Shown here: positions 34,780-43,848 of the stretch, piece by piece
How the letters are laid out: each line of letters opens with the position of its first letter
How positions within the stretch are numbered: the first letter of the stretch is position 1
Assembly (NCBI GenBank): GCA_038227995.1
Contig: JBBRPP010000030.1
Span: 1 to 64,000, forward strand
Source of the DNA: WLMZ01 sp038227995
GTDB taxonomy: Bacteria > Actinomycetota > Acidimicrobiia > Acidimicrobiales > Ilumatobacteraceae
Direction: 5' to 3'
DNA length: 64,000 nucleotides
Position numbers and translations under genes: made by a program
The notes under the pieces: model-generated
What the model was told of the DNA's origin: nothing
Databases searched by the model: none
Seen by the model: the letters and a program-made list of their open reading frames with translations, nothing else

Positions 34780-37700
34780 CCCCGTTCGAGGGCATCTGCA
34801 GCGGCGTGAGGTGTTCGGCGACGATGTTGATCACACCCTCGTGACGTTCGAGTGTGCCTCGGATCAACATCGACGCGGCCTCGCGTGCGGTGCGCCGGAA
34901 GCGGGCCCAGCAACCTTTCGAAACGACGATGTTCATCAGCCCGGTCTCGTCCTCGAGATTCATGAACGTGGTTCCCTGCGCGGTCATCGGCCGCTGGCGA
35001 TGGGTGACGACACCGGCCACCAACACCCTGCTGCGCGGTTCGCAGTCCCACAGCCCTTTCGCGGTGACGACGCCCATCCGTTGCAGTTCGGCCCGCAGGA
35101 ACTGGGTGGGATGACCGGTCGGGGCGACACCCGTCGCCCACAGATCGGCGACCGCGATCTCGACCGGATCCATGCCTGGCAGGTTCGGCGCACGTTCACC
35201 GGTGACCACGCCCATCAACCGGTCGGGCTTCGATTGGGAGACAGCGCCGACCGCCCACAGCGCCTCGCGGCGATCGAGCCCGAACGATTCGGTGAACACC
35301 CCAGCCGTGGCGAACGCTTCGAGTTGGACGAGGTCGAGCGCCGGCACGCGACGCGCGAGATCCTCGATGCTGCTGTATTGACCGCGCCCGGTACGTTCGG
35401 TCTCGATCGTCTCGGCAAGGGTCGAACCGATGCCGCGCACCGAGCCCAGGCCGAGCCGCACCGCCTGACCGGTGAACGACTTCGGGTCCGCTTGCAGGGT
35501 TGCCAGCGCCTTGGATTCGTTGAGGTCGGGGGTGCGAGTGAGCACACCGTGGCGGCCGGCGTCCTGCACCAGCGAGTGCGGTGACCAGAACCCCATCGGC
35601 TTGGCGTTGAGCAGCGCGGCACAGAATGCCGCCGGCTCGTAGAGCTTGATCCACGACGACGCGTAGACGAGGTACGCGAACGACACCGAGTGTGATTCGG
35701 GGAAGCCGTAGTTGGCGAACGCCGACATCTTCACGAACAGTTGCTCGGCGATGTCGTCGGTGATGCCGCGCTCGGCCATGCCGGCGAACAGCCGCTCGCG
35801 CAGCTTCTCCATCCGCGCCTTCGAGCGCTTCGATCCCATTGCCTGACGCAGCTGATCGGCTTCCGCCGGGGTGAACCCGGCAACGTCGATCGCCATCTGC
35901 ATCAACTGCTCCTGGAACAGCGGCACACCCAGCGTCTTGCCGAGGCTGTTCTCGAGCAGCGGATGCAGGTATGTGACGGGTTCTTGGCCGTTGCGGCGGC
36001 GGATGTACGGATGCACCGAACCGCCCTGGATCGGTCCGGGTCGGATCAGCGCGATCTCGACCACGAGGTCGTAGAACTTGCGCGGTCGCAAACGCGGCAG
36101 TGTCGCCATCTGGGCCCTGCTCTCGATCTGGAACACGCCGACCGTGTCGGCCCGGCACAACATCGCGTACACCTGGTCGTCCTGTTCGAGTGCAGCGAGA
36201 TCGAGCTCGTAGCCCTGGTGTTCGCGGATCAGATCGACGGAGTAGTGCAGCGCGCTGAGCATGCCGAGACCGAGCAGATCGAACTTCACCAGCCCGGCCG
36301 CGGCGCAGTCGTCCTTGTCCCACTGCAGGACGCTGCGGTTCTCCATCCGTCCCCACTCGACGGGGCAGACCTCGATCACCGGGCGATCGCAGATCACCAT
36401 CCCTCCGGAATGGATGCCGAGGTGGCGCGGTGCGGCCTCGATCTCGGCCGCGAGCTCGAGGACGATCGCCGGGATGTTGTGGTCGGGTTGTTCGGCCGTC
36501 TTGGCGACGTTGCCCCACCCGTCGATCTGCTTGCTCCACGCATCCTGCTGGCCGGGTGCATAGCCGAGCGCTTTGGCCATGTCTCGCACCGCCGAACGCG
36601 AGCGGTAGGTGATGACGTTGGCGACCTGCGCCGTGTGATGCCGGCCGTGTGTCGCGTACACGTACTGGATGACTTCTTCGCGGCGATCGCTCTCGATGTC
36701 GATGTCGATGTCGGGCGGACCATCGCGTTCGGGCGACAGGAAACGCTCGAACAGCAACCCCAACGAGACGGCATCGGCCTTGGTGATGCCGAGCGCGTAA
36801 CAGGCCGCGCTGTTCGCCGCACTCCCCCGGCCCTGACACATGATGTTCGCCCGTTCGCAGAAGTTGACGATGTCCCACACGACCAGGAAGTAGCCGGGGA
36901 AGCCGAGGCCTTCGATCACCTCGAGCTCGTGATCGATCGTCTTCCACGCTCGGGCCCGCAACGACAGATCTTCGGTTGCATGCGGCCGTTCGCCGTAGCG
37001 CTTGCGGCCGCCGGCTTCGACCAGCTGTCGCAGGTATTGCATCTCGGTCAGCTGCACACCGTTCACGACCGGACACGGGAACGGCGGCAGGTTGGGGGCC
37101 ACCAGCGACAAGTCGAACGCGGCAGCGCGGCCCATCGCGGCTGCAGCCTCGACGACACCCGGGTAGCGGGCGAAGCGACGCGCTTGCTCGGCCCCACTGC
37201 GCAGATGCGCCGTCGCCCCGGACGGCAACCACGGGTTCATGTCCTCGAGGCTGCGCCGGGCGCGCACCGCCGACAGCGCCGTCGCCAACCGTCGCTGCTG
37301 CGGTGTCGCGTAATGCACGTCGTTGGTGGCGATGCAGGCAATGTCGTGGCGCGCGGCGATCTCGGCCAGTGCATCGTTGCGCGCCGAATCAAGCGGGTCG
37401 CCGTGATCCCACAGCTCCATCACGACCCGCTCGCGTCCGAACAGACCGATCAGCTGTTGCAGCGCACGGGTTGCTGCCGCCGGCCCGTCGCGCACGAGCG
37501 CCGCCGGCACGACTCCGTTGCGACAACCGGTGAGCACCCACCACGCACTCTGCTGTGCGCTGGATCCGTCGCCTGCCGCGACCTCGCTCAATTCGGGCAA
37601 CGAGAAACGCGGCGCCCCCTTCTCGCCCGCCAACTGGCCGAGGCTCAACGCCCGTGCCAGGCGCGCGTATCCGTTCGGCCCATCCGCGAGCAGCACGACG

Positions 37701-38167
37701 TGTTCGCCCGGAGGATCAGCGACACCCGGCTCGTAGCGCTTCATGCCGAGTGTGACCTCGGCCCCGAACACGGTCGGCAGACCAACGGCCCGCGCTGCTT
37801 CCGCGAACCGGACCACGCCGTAGAAGCCGTTCTGATCGGTGAGGGCCAGCGCTTCGAGACCGAGGCGGGCCGCTTCTTCAGCCAGTTGTTCGGGATGCGA
37901 GGCACCGTTGAGAAACGAGAAGTTGGATTGGCAGTGCAGCTCGGCGTAGGGCGTCAGCGCGGTGGTGGGGCGATCGCGAACATCGGATGACGCTTCGAAC
38001 GGCTGCCGTTTGCGGGTCCAGGCCGGCCCATCGCCACCGGCGTTCCAGCTCGGGCTGCCCGGGGCTCGACCATCTGCACCGCGTTTGACCTCGGGCTTGA
38101 CCTCGGGCTTGTCGGACAGTGTGCGTTCGAGTTCTCGCCACGGCATGGCCGGATTGTTGAACCCCAT
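34754..38167 (-). CDS. dnaE2: error-prone DNA polymerase III alpha subunit DnaE2
   Basis: 1137 aa. A PHP domain opens with YAELHCQSNFSFLNGASHPEQL, and the polymerase core carries PDIDIDIESDRREEVIQYVY with the catalytic Asp cluster, then GRGSAANSAACYALGIT and PLFQEQLMQMAIDVAGF. An OB-fold follows at the C-terminus (VLVAGVVTHRQRPMTAQGTTFMNLEDETG). The length and N-terminus match DnaE2, the mutagenic translesion polymerase working with ImuA and ImuB, found here at 48.4-50.8 kb. A LexA-like box lies 12 bp upstream. The N-terminal PEVKPEVK comes from a 12-bp direct DNA repeat near 38088-38111. Confidence 0.92.
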   Translation of the reverse strand: MGFNNPAMPWRELERTLSDKPEVKPEVKRGADGRAPGSPSWNAGGDGPAWTRKRQPFEASSDVRDRPTTALTPYAELHCQSNFSFLNGASHPEQLAEEAARLGLEALALTDQNGFYGVVRFAEAARAVGLPTVFGAEVTLGMKRYEPGVADPPGEHVVLLADGPNGYARLARALSLGQLAGEKGAPRFSLPELSEVAAGDGSSAQQSAWWVLTGCRNGVVPAALVRDGPAAATRALQQLIGLFGRERVVMELWDHGDPLDSARNDALAEIAARHDIACIATNDVHYATPQQRRLATALSAVRARRSLEDMNPWLPSGATAHLRSGAEQARRFARYPGVVEAAAAMGRAAAFDLSLVAPNLPPFPCPVVNGVQLTEMQYLRQLVEAGGRKRYGERPHATEDLSLRARAWKTIDHELEVIEGLGFPGYFLVVWDIVNFCERANIMCQGRGSAANSAACYALGITKADAVSLGLLFERFLSPERDGPPDIDIDIESDRREEVIQYVYATHGRHHTAQVANVITYRSRSAVRDMAKALGYAPGQQDAWSKQIDGWGNVAKTAEQPDHNIPAIVLELAAEIEAAPRHLGIHSGGMVICDRPVIEVCPVEWGRMENRSVLQWDKDDCAAAGLVKFDLLGLGMLSALHYSVDLIREHQGYELDLAALEQDDQVYAMLCRADTVGVFQIESRAQMATLPRLRPRKFYDLVVEIALIRPGPIQGGSVHPYIRRRNGQEPVTYLHPLLENSLGKTLGVPLFQEQLMQMAIDVAGFTPAEADQLRQAMGSKRSKARMEKLRERLFAGMAERGITDDIAEQLFVKMSAFANYGFPESHSVSFAYLVYASSWIKLYEPAAFCAALLNAKPMGFWSPHSLVQDAGRHGVLTRTPDLNESKALATLQADPKSFTGQAVRLGLGSVRGIGSTLAETIETERTGRGQYSSIEDLARRVPALDLVQLEAFATAGVFTESFGLDRREALWAVGAVSQSKPDRLMGVVTGERAPNLPGMDPVEIAVADLWATGVAPTGHPTQFLRAELQRMGVVTAKGLWDCEPRSRVLVAGVVTHRQRPMTAQGTTFMNLEDETGLMNIVVSKGCWARFRRTAREAASMLIRGTLERHEGVINIVAEHLTPLQMPSNGVTSSRDFR

Positions 38168-38179
38168 GGTCGCATCCTA

Positions 38180-38195
38180 TCGAACACATGTACCC
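38180..38195. promoter_or_regulatory. LexA-like SOS box upstream of dnaE2
   Basis: TCGAACACATGTACCC resembles the actinobacterial LexA operator (CGAAC-N4-GTTCG). The left half is perfect; the right half is degraded (GTACC for GTTCG). It is 12 bp before the dnaE2 ATG, where repression would be expected. Confidence 0.6.
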
Positions 38196-38302
38196 CTGAT
38201 CCGCCCTGAGATTGCTGTAGTTTCGCGAGGAATCTCGACTGACGCGACGGAAACGCTGCGCGCTGTTCGACGGAGGGGTATGCACGCACGGATCGGGGGC
38301 TG

Positions 38303-38821
38303 ATGAGCAACGTCGCGACGAACTCGTCGGCCGCCGAGAACCCGGCGACGGCATTGCTCGCGTTGTACGACCGCGCCGTGCCACAGGTCTACGGCTACCT
38401 CGTGCGCCGCTGCGAGAGCTCGGCACTCGCGGAAGATCTCACGGCTGACGCGTTCATGGCAGCGGCGACGGCGTTGTGCAATGGCTCAGAAGTCGAGATC
38501 GGCATCGGCTGGCTGATCGGCACCGCACGCCACAAGCTGATCGATCACTGGCGCCGGGCCGAGCGACATCGCGCCGCGCTGACCCTGATCGCCACCGACG
38601 AACAGATCCCCGATCCGAACGACGAGCCGATCTCCACCACGCATGCGCACGACGTGCTCGCCGCGCTCAGCGCTGAGCACCGCAGCGCGCTGACGCTGCG
38701 CTACATCGACGGCTTGCCCGTCGGAGACGTTGCGCGGACTCTGGGCCGCAGCGTGCACGCGACCGAGTCGCTGCTGCAACGCGCCAAGTCGGCGTTCAGA
38801 CAGGAGGACGACCGTGCCTGA
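38303..38821 (+). CDS. ECF-type RNA polymerase sigma factor
   Basis: 172 aa. Region 2 is LLALYDRAVPQVYGYLVRRCESSALAEDLTADAFMAA with IGWLIGTARHKLIDHWRR; region 4 is LAALSAEHRSALTLRYIDGLPVGDVARTLGRSVHATESLLQRAKSAF. It would direct transcription of a small regulon. The ATG at 38303 follows GGGGG. Its stop overlaps the start of the glyoxalase protein (38814), so the two are coupled. No classical anti-sigma gene is next to it. Confidence 0.88.
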   Translation: MSNVATNSSAAENPATALLALYDRAVPQVYGYLVRRCESSALAEDLTADAFMAAATALCNGSEVEIGIGWLIGTARHKLIDHWRRAERHRAALTLIATDEQIPDPNDEPISTTHAHDVLAALSAEHRSALTLRYIDGLPVGDVARTLGRSVHATESLLQRAKSAFRQEDDRA

Positions 38822-39830
38822 CGACCCCGCGCCCGACGCATTCGAAGCGTTGCGTCGCCCGGACGCACCCATCGCGCCGGAAGCGTCCTTCGCTCGCCGT
38901 CTACGCGAGCAACTCACGGCTGCTTTGCAGCCACTGCTCGACACGAACAACACGACCACGACGACCACCACACGAAAGGTCTCCGCGATGACCGTGATCC
39001 CATATCTGATGGTCCGCAATGCCGCAGCCGCATTGGACTTCTACCGCGATGCGTTCGGCGCGGTCGAGCGCCAACGACTGGTCGGTGACGACGGGCGCAT
39101 CGGCCACGCCGAGTTCGTGATCGGCGACTCGCTGCTGATGATGGCCGACGAATACCCGGAGATCGGCGCCCTCGGGCCTGAGTCAAGGGGCGGTCCGACG
39201 TGCAGCTTCTCGGTCGAGGTCGACGACGTCGATGCTGCCCATGCGCTGGCGGTCTCCTTCGGCGCCACGACGCTGCGCGAGCCCGCCGATCAGTTCCACG
39301 GCAGCCGCAGCGCAACGATCAGTGATCCCTTCGGACACAACTGGACGCTGACCAAGCTAGTCGAGAACCTGACCGCTCAGGAATATGAGGCGCGTGCGGC
39401 GCAGGACAACGGCCACGGATCGTTCGCCGTCCGGACGCCCGGCGCCGTTGCCGACGAAACCGACCCGCACCATCAGTCGCGGCGTCACGATCAGGGCGAC
39501 CTGTACTACTTCACGTTGCCGGTCGCCGACGTCGCCCGAGCGCAGCGGTTCTTCGGCGCGGTGCTCGGCTGGCAGTTCGACGGACCCGATCAAGGGCACG
39601 TCGCCAACATCGCCGCACCACCCGGCAGCGTCAGCGCCGACGGCAACGACATCGGCGCACGGTTGTGGTTCGTGGTCGACGACATCCACGTCGCGGTCGA
39701 GCGCGTTCGCGCCGCAGGCGGGTCGGCACAGGAGCCCGTCGAGTACCCGTCCGGTTGGTCATCTGACTGCACCGACGACCAGGGCACCGTGTTCAGCCTC
39801 AGCGTTCCGTCAGCCGCCTACTCGCTCTGA
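38814..39830 (+). CDS. double VOC/glyoxalase-domain protein with N-terminal extension
   Basis: 338 aa. The first 50 residues (DPAPDAFEALRRPDAPIAPEASFARRLREQL and a run of seven Thr) look like the N-terminus of sigma-linked regulatory proteins. Two vicinal-oxygen-chelate domains follow: residues about 55-185 (VIPYLMVRNAAAALDFYRDAFG... SDPFGHNWTL) and 225-335 (LYYFTLPVADVARAQRFFGAVLGW...DQGTVFSL). GTG 38814 has AGGAGG upstream and overlaps the sigma gene by 8 bp. It may sense or detoxify a small molecule and modulate the sigma factor (inference). Confidence 0.8.
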   Translation: MPDDPAPDAFEALRRPDAPIAPEASFARRLREQLTAALQPLLDTNNTTTTTTTRKVSAMTVIPYLMVRNAAAALDFYRDAFGAVERQRLVGDDGRIGHAEFVIGDSLLMMADEYPEIGALGPESRGGPTCSFSVEVDDVDAAHALAVSFGATTLREPADQFHGSRSATISDPFGHNWTLTKLVENLTAQEYEARAAQDNGHGSFAVRTPGAVADETDPHHQSRRHDQGDLYYFTLPVADVARAQRFFGAVLGWQFDGPDQGHVANIAAPPGSVSADGNDIGARLWFVVDDIHVAVERVRAAGGSAQEPVEYPSGWSSDCTDDQGTVFSLSVPSAAYSL

Positions 39831-39861
39831 TCGCGACAACATCCAGCAGCATTCGGCACGT

Positions 39862-40377
39862 TCAGCGATCGGCAACGCTGCGCTGGCGAAGCGCGGCGAT
39901 GGCTGCGATCACGGCAACCAACGCGGCAGCGGTGATCACCGCGTTGCCCGACGCGTGCCGACGACTCAGCAGTTCCTCCAGCCCCCACACCGCGGCCGTT
40001 GCAGCGGTCACGATCCCGGCACGTCGCAGCCACCGACCGATCACGACGGAATCCACCGAAAGGGCCGGCGGCGCAACCGACATCATCGAGACCGACGTGT
40101 GGAACACGAGCAGCGCAACCGCGGCCAGCAGCGACCAGATCGAGATGCCCGAGTCCACCTCGACCATCCACCCCGTCACGATCACGATCACGACGGCGAG
40201 CCCGATGTGACTGTCGGGTCGCTCGGCGGAAGCGATTGCGAGGGTCACGACCATGATCAGTTCGATCCTCGAGGTATGGCCCGCGGCGCCCGCGGTTGCC
40301 GCCCAGGCGCCGATCGCAGCGGCGATGGCCAGGACGGCGAGCGACCAACGCTGTGCACTCGCGCCACGAATCATCAT
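39862..40377 (-). CDS. hypothetical four-helix membrane protein
   Basis: 171 aa with about five hydrophobic stretches (SLAVLAIAAAIGAWAATAG, IELIMVVTLAIAS, LAVVIVIVTGWMV, LLAAVALLVFHTSVSM, AVITAAALVAVIAAIAAL). No recognisable domain. It overlaps the stop of the DUF58 gene by ATGA and is the last gene of the MoxR operon; such operons often end with an accessory membrane protein. Confidence 0.65.
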   Translation of the reverse strand: MMIRGASAQRWSLAVLAIAAAIGAWAATAGAAGHTSRIELIMVVTLAIASAERPDSHIGLAVVIVIVTGWMVEVDSGISIWSLLAAVALLVFHTSVSMMSVAPPALSVDSVVIGRWLRRAGIVTAATAAVWGLEELLSRRHASGNAVITAAALVAVIAAIAALRQRSVADR

Positions 40378-41650
40378 CGGCGGGCCATCCGAGGTGCTGA
40401 CGCGCGCCGGGCGACGTCACGAAGGAACGGGTCGAGGCTGCCCGGTCCGCGCCAGTGCACGACGGGAATGCCGATCTCCTGAACAGTGCGAATTTCGCGT
40501 CGTCGCTCGAGCAGACGGATCCGCCACGCCAACGCGGTGAGCGAATCGCCGGTGTCGATGACGTCGGCGGGCAGCGTTTCGACAACCGCGACGGTCACGC
40601 CGCGACGCGCAAGCGCGACAGCCTGTTGGAGTGCGACCGGCGAGACGACCGGCGAGAGCAGGATGGCCAAGGCGTCGGCGGGCATCGCGGTTCGACCGCG
40701 GGCGACGAGGCCGAGCGGATCGCCGCCTGGCCGGATGGAGGCGAGCGTGTCGAGAATCCTCCGCAACTGTGCGCGACCGGCCGCCGGCGCGACATGTTGC
40801 GAACCAGTGGAGCCGAACACACGCAACGACACTCGATCGCCACGATGGAGGTAGTGCTCGGCGATCGCCGCTGCGGCGCGCACCGTCGTGTCGAGACTGG
40901 ACGCACGGCCATCGACGCCTTCGCTCTGACCGAGATCTGCGGTGGCATCGACGATCAGCGCGACGAGGCTGTCCTGCTCGGCCCATGTCGACGTCACCTG
41001 CAACGTGCCCGACCGCAACGACGACGACCATCGGATGCGGCGCATTCGATCACCGACCTGGAACGGCCGAACGCTCGCGAACTCGCTCCCGTCCCCCTGT
41101 CGCGTCGATCGGTTGAGACCCACCAGCCCGTTCGCCGGACGCAGCGAAGATGCGGCATCGAACGTCACAGCTGCAGGAACACTGGTGAGCAGGTACTGCG
41201 GCGACTGATGGACCGAACGGAACGATGCCCACGCGCTGGTGACGGCAACGCTGACGGGGCCGAACGAATGACGTCCCCATCGAGTCGCGCGCAGCGTGAA
41301 CGACAGCATCGTGGATCCGTCGCCGACCGTCGAGGTCGTCACTCCGCCGACCGGCGTCGTCACCAGCCATTGCCGGGGCGAGACCGCGGCGGTGACGATG
41401 TCGACGCCGTCGACGTCATCGAACTGACATCGCCACAGCGTCACGTCACCTTCGCGAACGGTCGAGTTCGCGAGTTCGTGCCTGACGACAGGCACCAGTG
41501 GTGGTCGGGCGACGACCGACCAGCCGGCGACGATCGCGAATGGCATCGCCAGCACCAGGACGTCCGGCCGGCGCCACACGACGGCGATGACCACCATCAC
41601 GACCGCAGCCAACGACGAGCGGAGGTGGGCGATGGTCGGACGCCATGCCG

Positions 41651-41654
<4 letters not shown>
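40374..41654 (-). CDS. DUF58 domain protein
   Basis: 426 aa. Two N-terminal hydrophobic helices (residues about 12-48) precede a beta domain and the DUF58 core, STRQGDGSEFASVRPFQVGDRMRRIRWSSSLRSGTLQV, then a vWA-like part with LVALIVDATADLG. DUF58 proteins are regular partners of MoxR ATPases. Both ends overlap neighbours by four bases, showing tight coupling with MoxR upstream and the membrane protein downstream. Confidence 0.85.
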
Positions 41655-42643
<989 letters not shown>

Positions 42644-42658
42644 GGTTGAACCTCCCGT

Positions 42659-43150
42659 TCAGACGCCCTCGATGAGCGTCACGATGTGTGCCAATGTGCG
42701 CGGTGCGGTGAAACCTCGCGGCGGCTGGCGGGCGGAGACGAACCGAGTGAGTTCCGCGCCCATGATCGCCCACGCCAGCTCGTGATCGGTCGCGCGATCG
42801 ACGCGATGCTCGGCGAGCAACTGATCGTCGATCAAACTGACCAACCCGTGGTACAGCTGGTGGGCCGACTCGTCCTCGAATCGTTCGTTGCCGGTCTGCA
42901 GCTGGAGCACCATCGTGCTGACACTCCAGTCGACTCCGACTGCGCGACGGGCGGCCGGTGACGTGTCCGGGCGGACGGCGGGTTCGACCTCGGCGGCGAG
43001 ATCGAACGCGAGCCAGACCGCGACAGCGGCGAGGGCCACGAGCGCTGAGACCACGACCAGGTTCGGTCCCATGCCCGCTCCGACCATGACCGAATCGATG
43101 CCCGCTGCCGCGAGCGCGATGACGATGACGCGCCGCCGCCACGTGCTCAC
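42659..43150 (-). CDS. hypothetical membrane protein in MoxR operon
   Basis: 163 aa. Two N-terminal helices (VIVIALAAAGIDSVMVGAGM and LVVVSALVALAAVAVWLAF) are followed by a soluble helical domain with TGNERFEDESAHQLYHGLVSLIDDQLLAEHRVDRATDH. This composition is typical of small genes between moxR and DUF4129. It overlaps the DUF4129 stop by ATGA. Function unknown. Confidence 0.65.
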   Translation of the reverse strand: MSTWRRRVIVIALAAAGIDSVMVGAGMGPNLVVVSALVALAAVAVWLAFDLAAEVEPAVRPDTSPAARRAVGVDWSVSTMVLQLQTGNERFEDESAHQLYHGLVSLIDDQLLAEHRVDRATDHELAWAIMGAELTRFVSARQPPRGFTAPRTLAHIVTLIEGV

Positions 43151-43848
43151 CCGATCGCCGCCATGTCTGCGTTGGCGCGGAGCGATTCGTGGATCGCGTC
43201 GAGCGCGGCGACCGCTGCCTCACGGTCTGTCTCGCCCATCGCATGGTCCGAGAACCTGGCCTCGCGGTAGAGCGCGGCGAGACGATCGACGGCCTGGGCA
43301 TCGAGCGAGTACGACGCGAGCAACCTCGTCGTGAACTCGGTCGAGGTCTCCGCGTCATCGCGCTGCAGCCCGGCAGCGGCAACGGTCGATTCGAGGCGGA
43401 GCCAGCACGCAACGATTGCGTTGCGGGGCGCGCCATCGAGCAGTGCGGCACGCTGCTCGATGGCATCGTCGGCGATGATCCTGCTCATGTCGATCACCGC
43501 GTCGGCAGCGCCCGTTCCCGCCAGCTGTCGGCGTCGCCCCCGAGGTCGGAGCCGCCAGACAGCCGACACTGCTCCGATGACCAGCGCCAGCGCGCTGATC
43601 ACGACCATGAGTTGGAACAGCCGCGCGAGCCAGCGTGGCAAGCCGGCGTCCTTGGACGGATCAGGATTCTTCAACGGCGGGACAGTGTTCGCCGTGGCGG
43701 TCACCGGCGGCGGAACCACCACTTCGTCCACTGCCGTCGAATCCTTGGCCGCGTGCCAGAAGTGGACCTCGCCGGACGTCGTGACGGAGACGAGCAGAAC
43801 AGTGGCGGCGACGGCCGCGAGCACGATCATCGCCAGCCGCCGTTGCAT
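43147..43848 (-). CDS. DUF4129 domain protein
   Basis: 233 aa. It has an N-terminal helix (MIVLAAVAATVLLVSV), a second helix (LFQLMVVISALALVIGAVSAVW, about residues 75-97) and a C-terminal cytoplasmic domain: AIVACWLRLESTVAAAGLQRDDAETSTEFTTRLL and LAALYREARFSDHAMGETDREAA, the DUF4129 pattern. In other actinobacteria it is fused or next to transglutaminase-like proteins in MoxR/DUF58 operons. Its start overlaps the subtilase stop by one base (TGATG). Confidence 0.8.
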   Translation of the reverse strand: MQRRLAMIVLAAVAATVLLVSVTTSGEVHFWHAAKDSTAVDEVVVPPPVTATANTVPPLKNPDPSKDAGLPRWLARLFQLMVVISALALVIGAVSAVWRLRPRGRRRQLAGTGAADAVIDMSRIIADDAIEQRAALLDGAPRNAIVACWLRLESTVAAAGLQRDDAETSTEFTTRLLASYSLDAQAVDRLAALYREARFSDHAMGETDREAAVAALDAIHESLRANADMAAIG

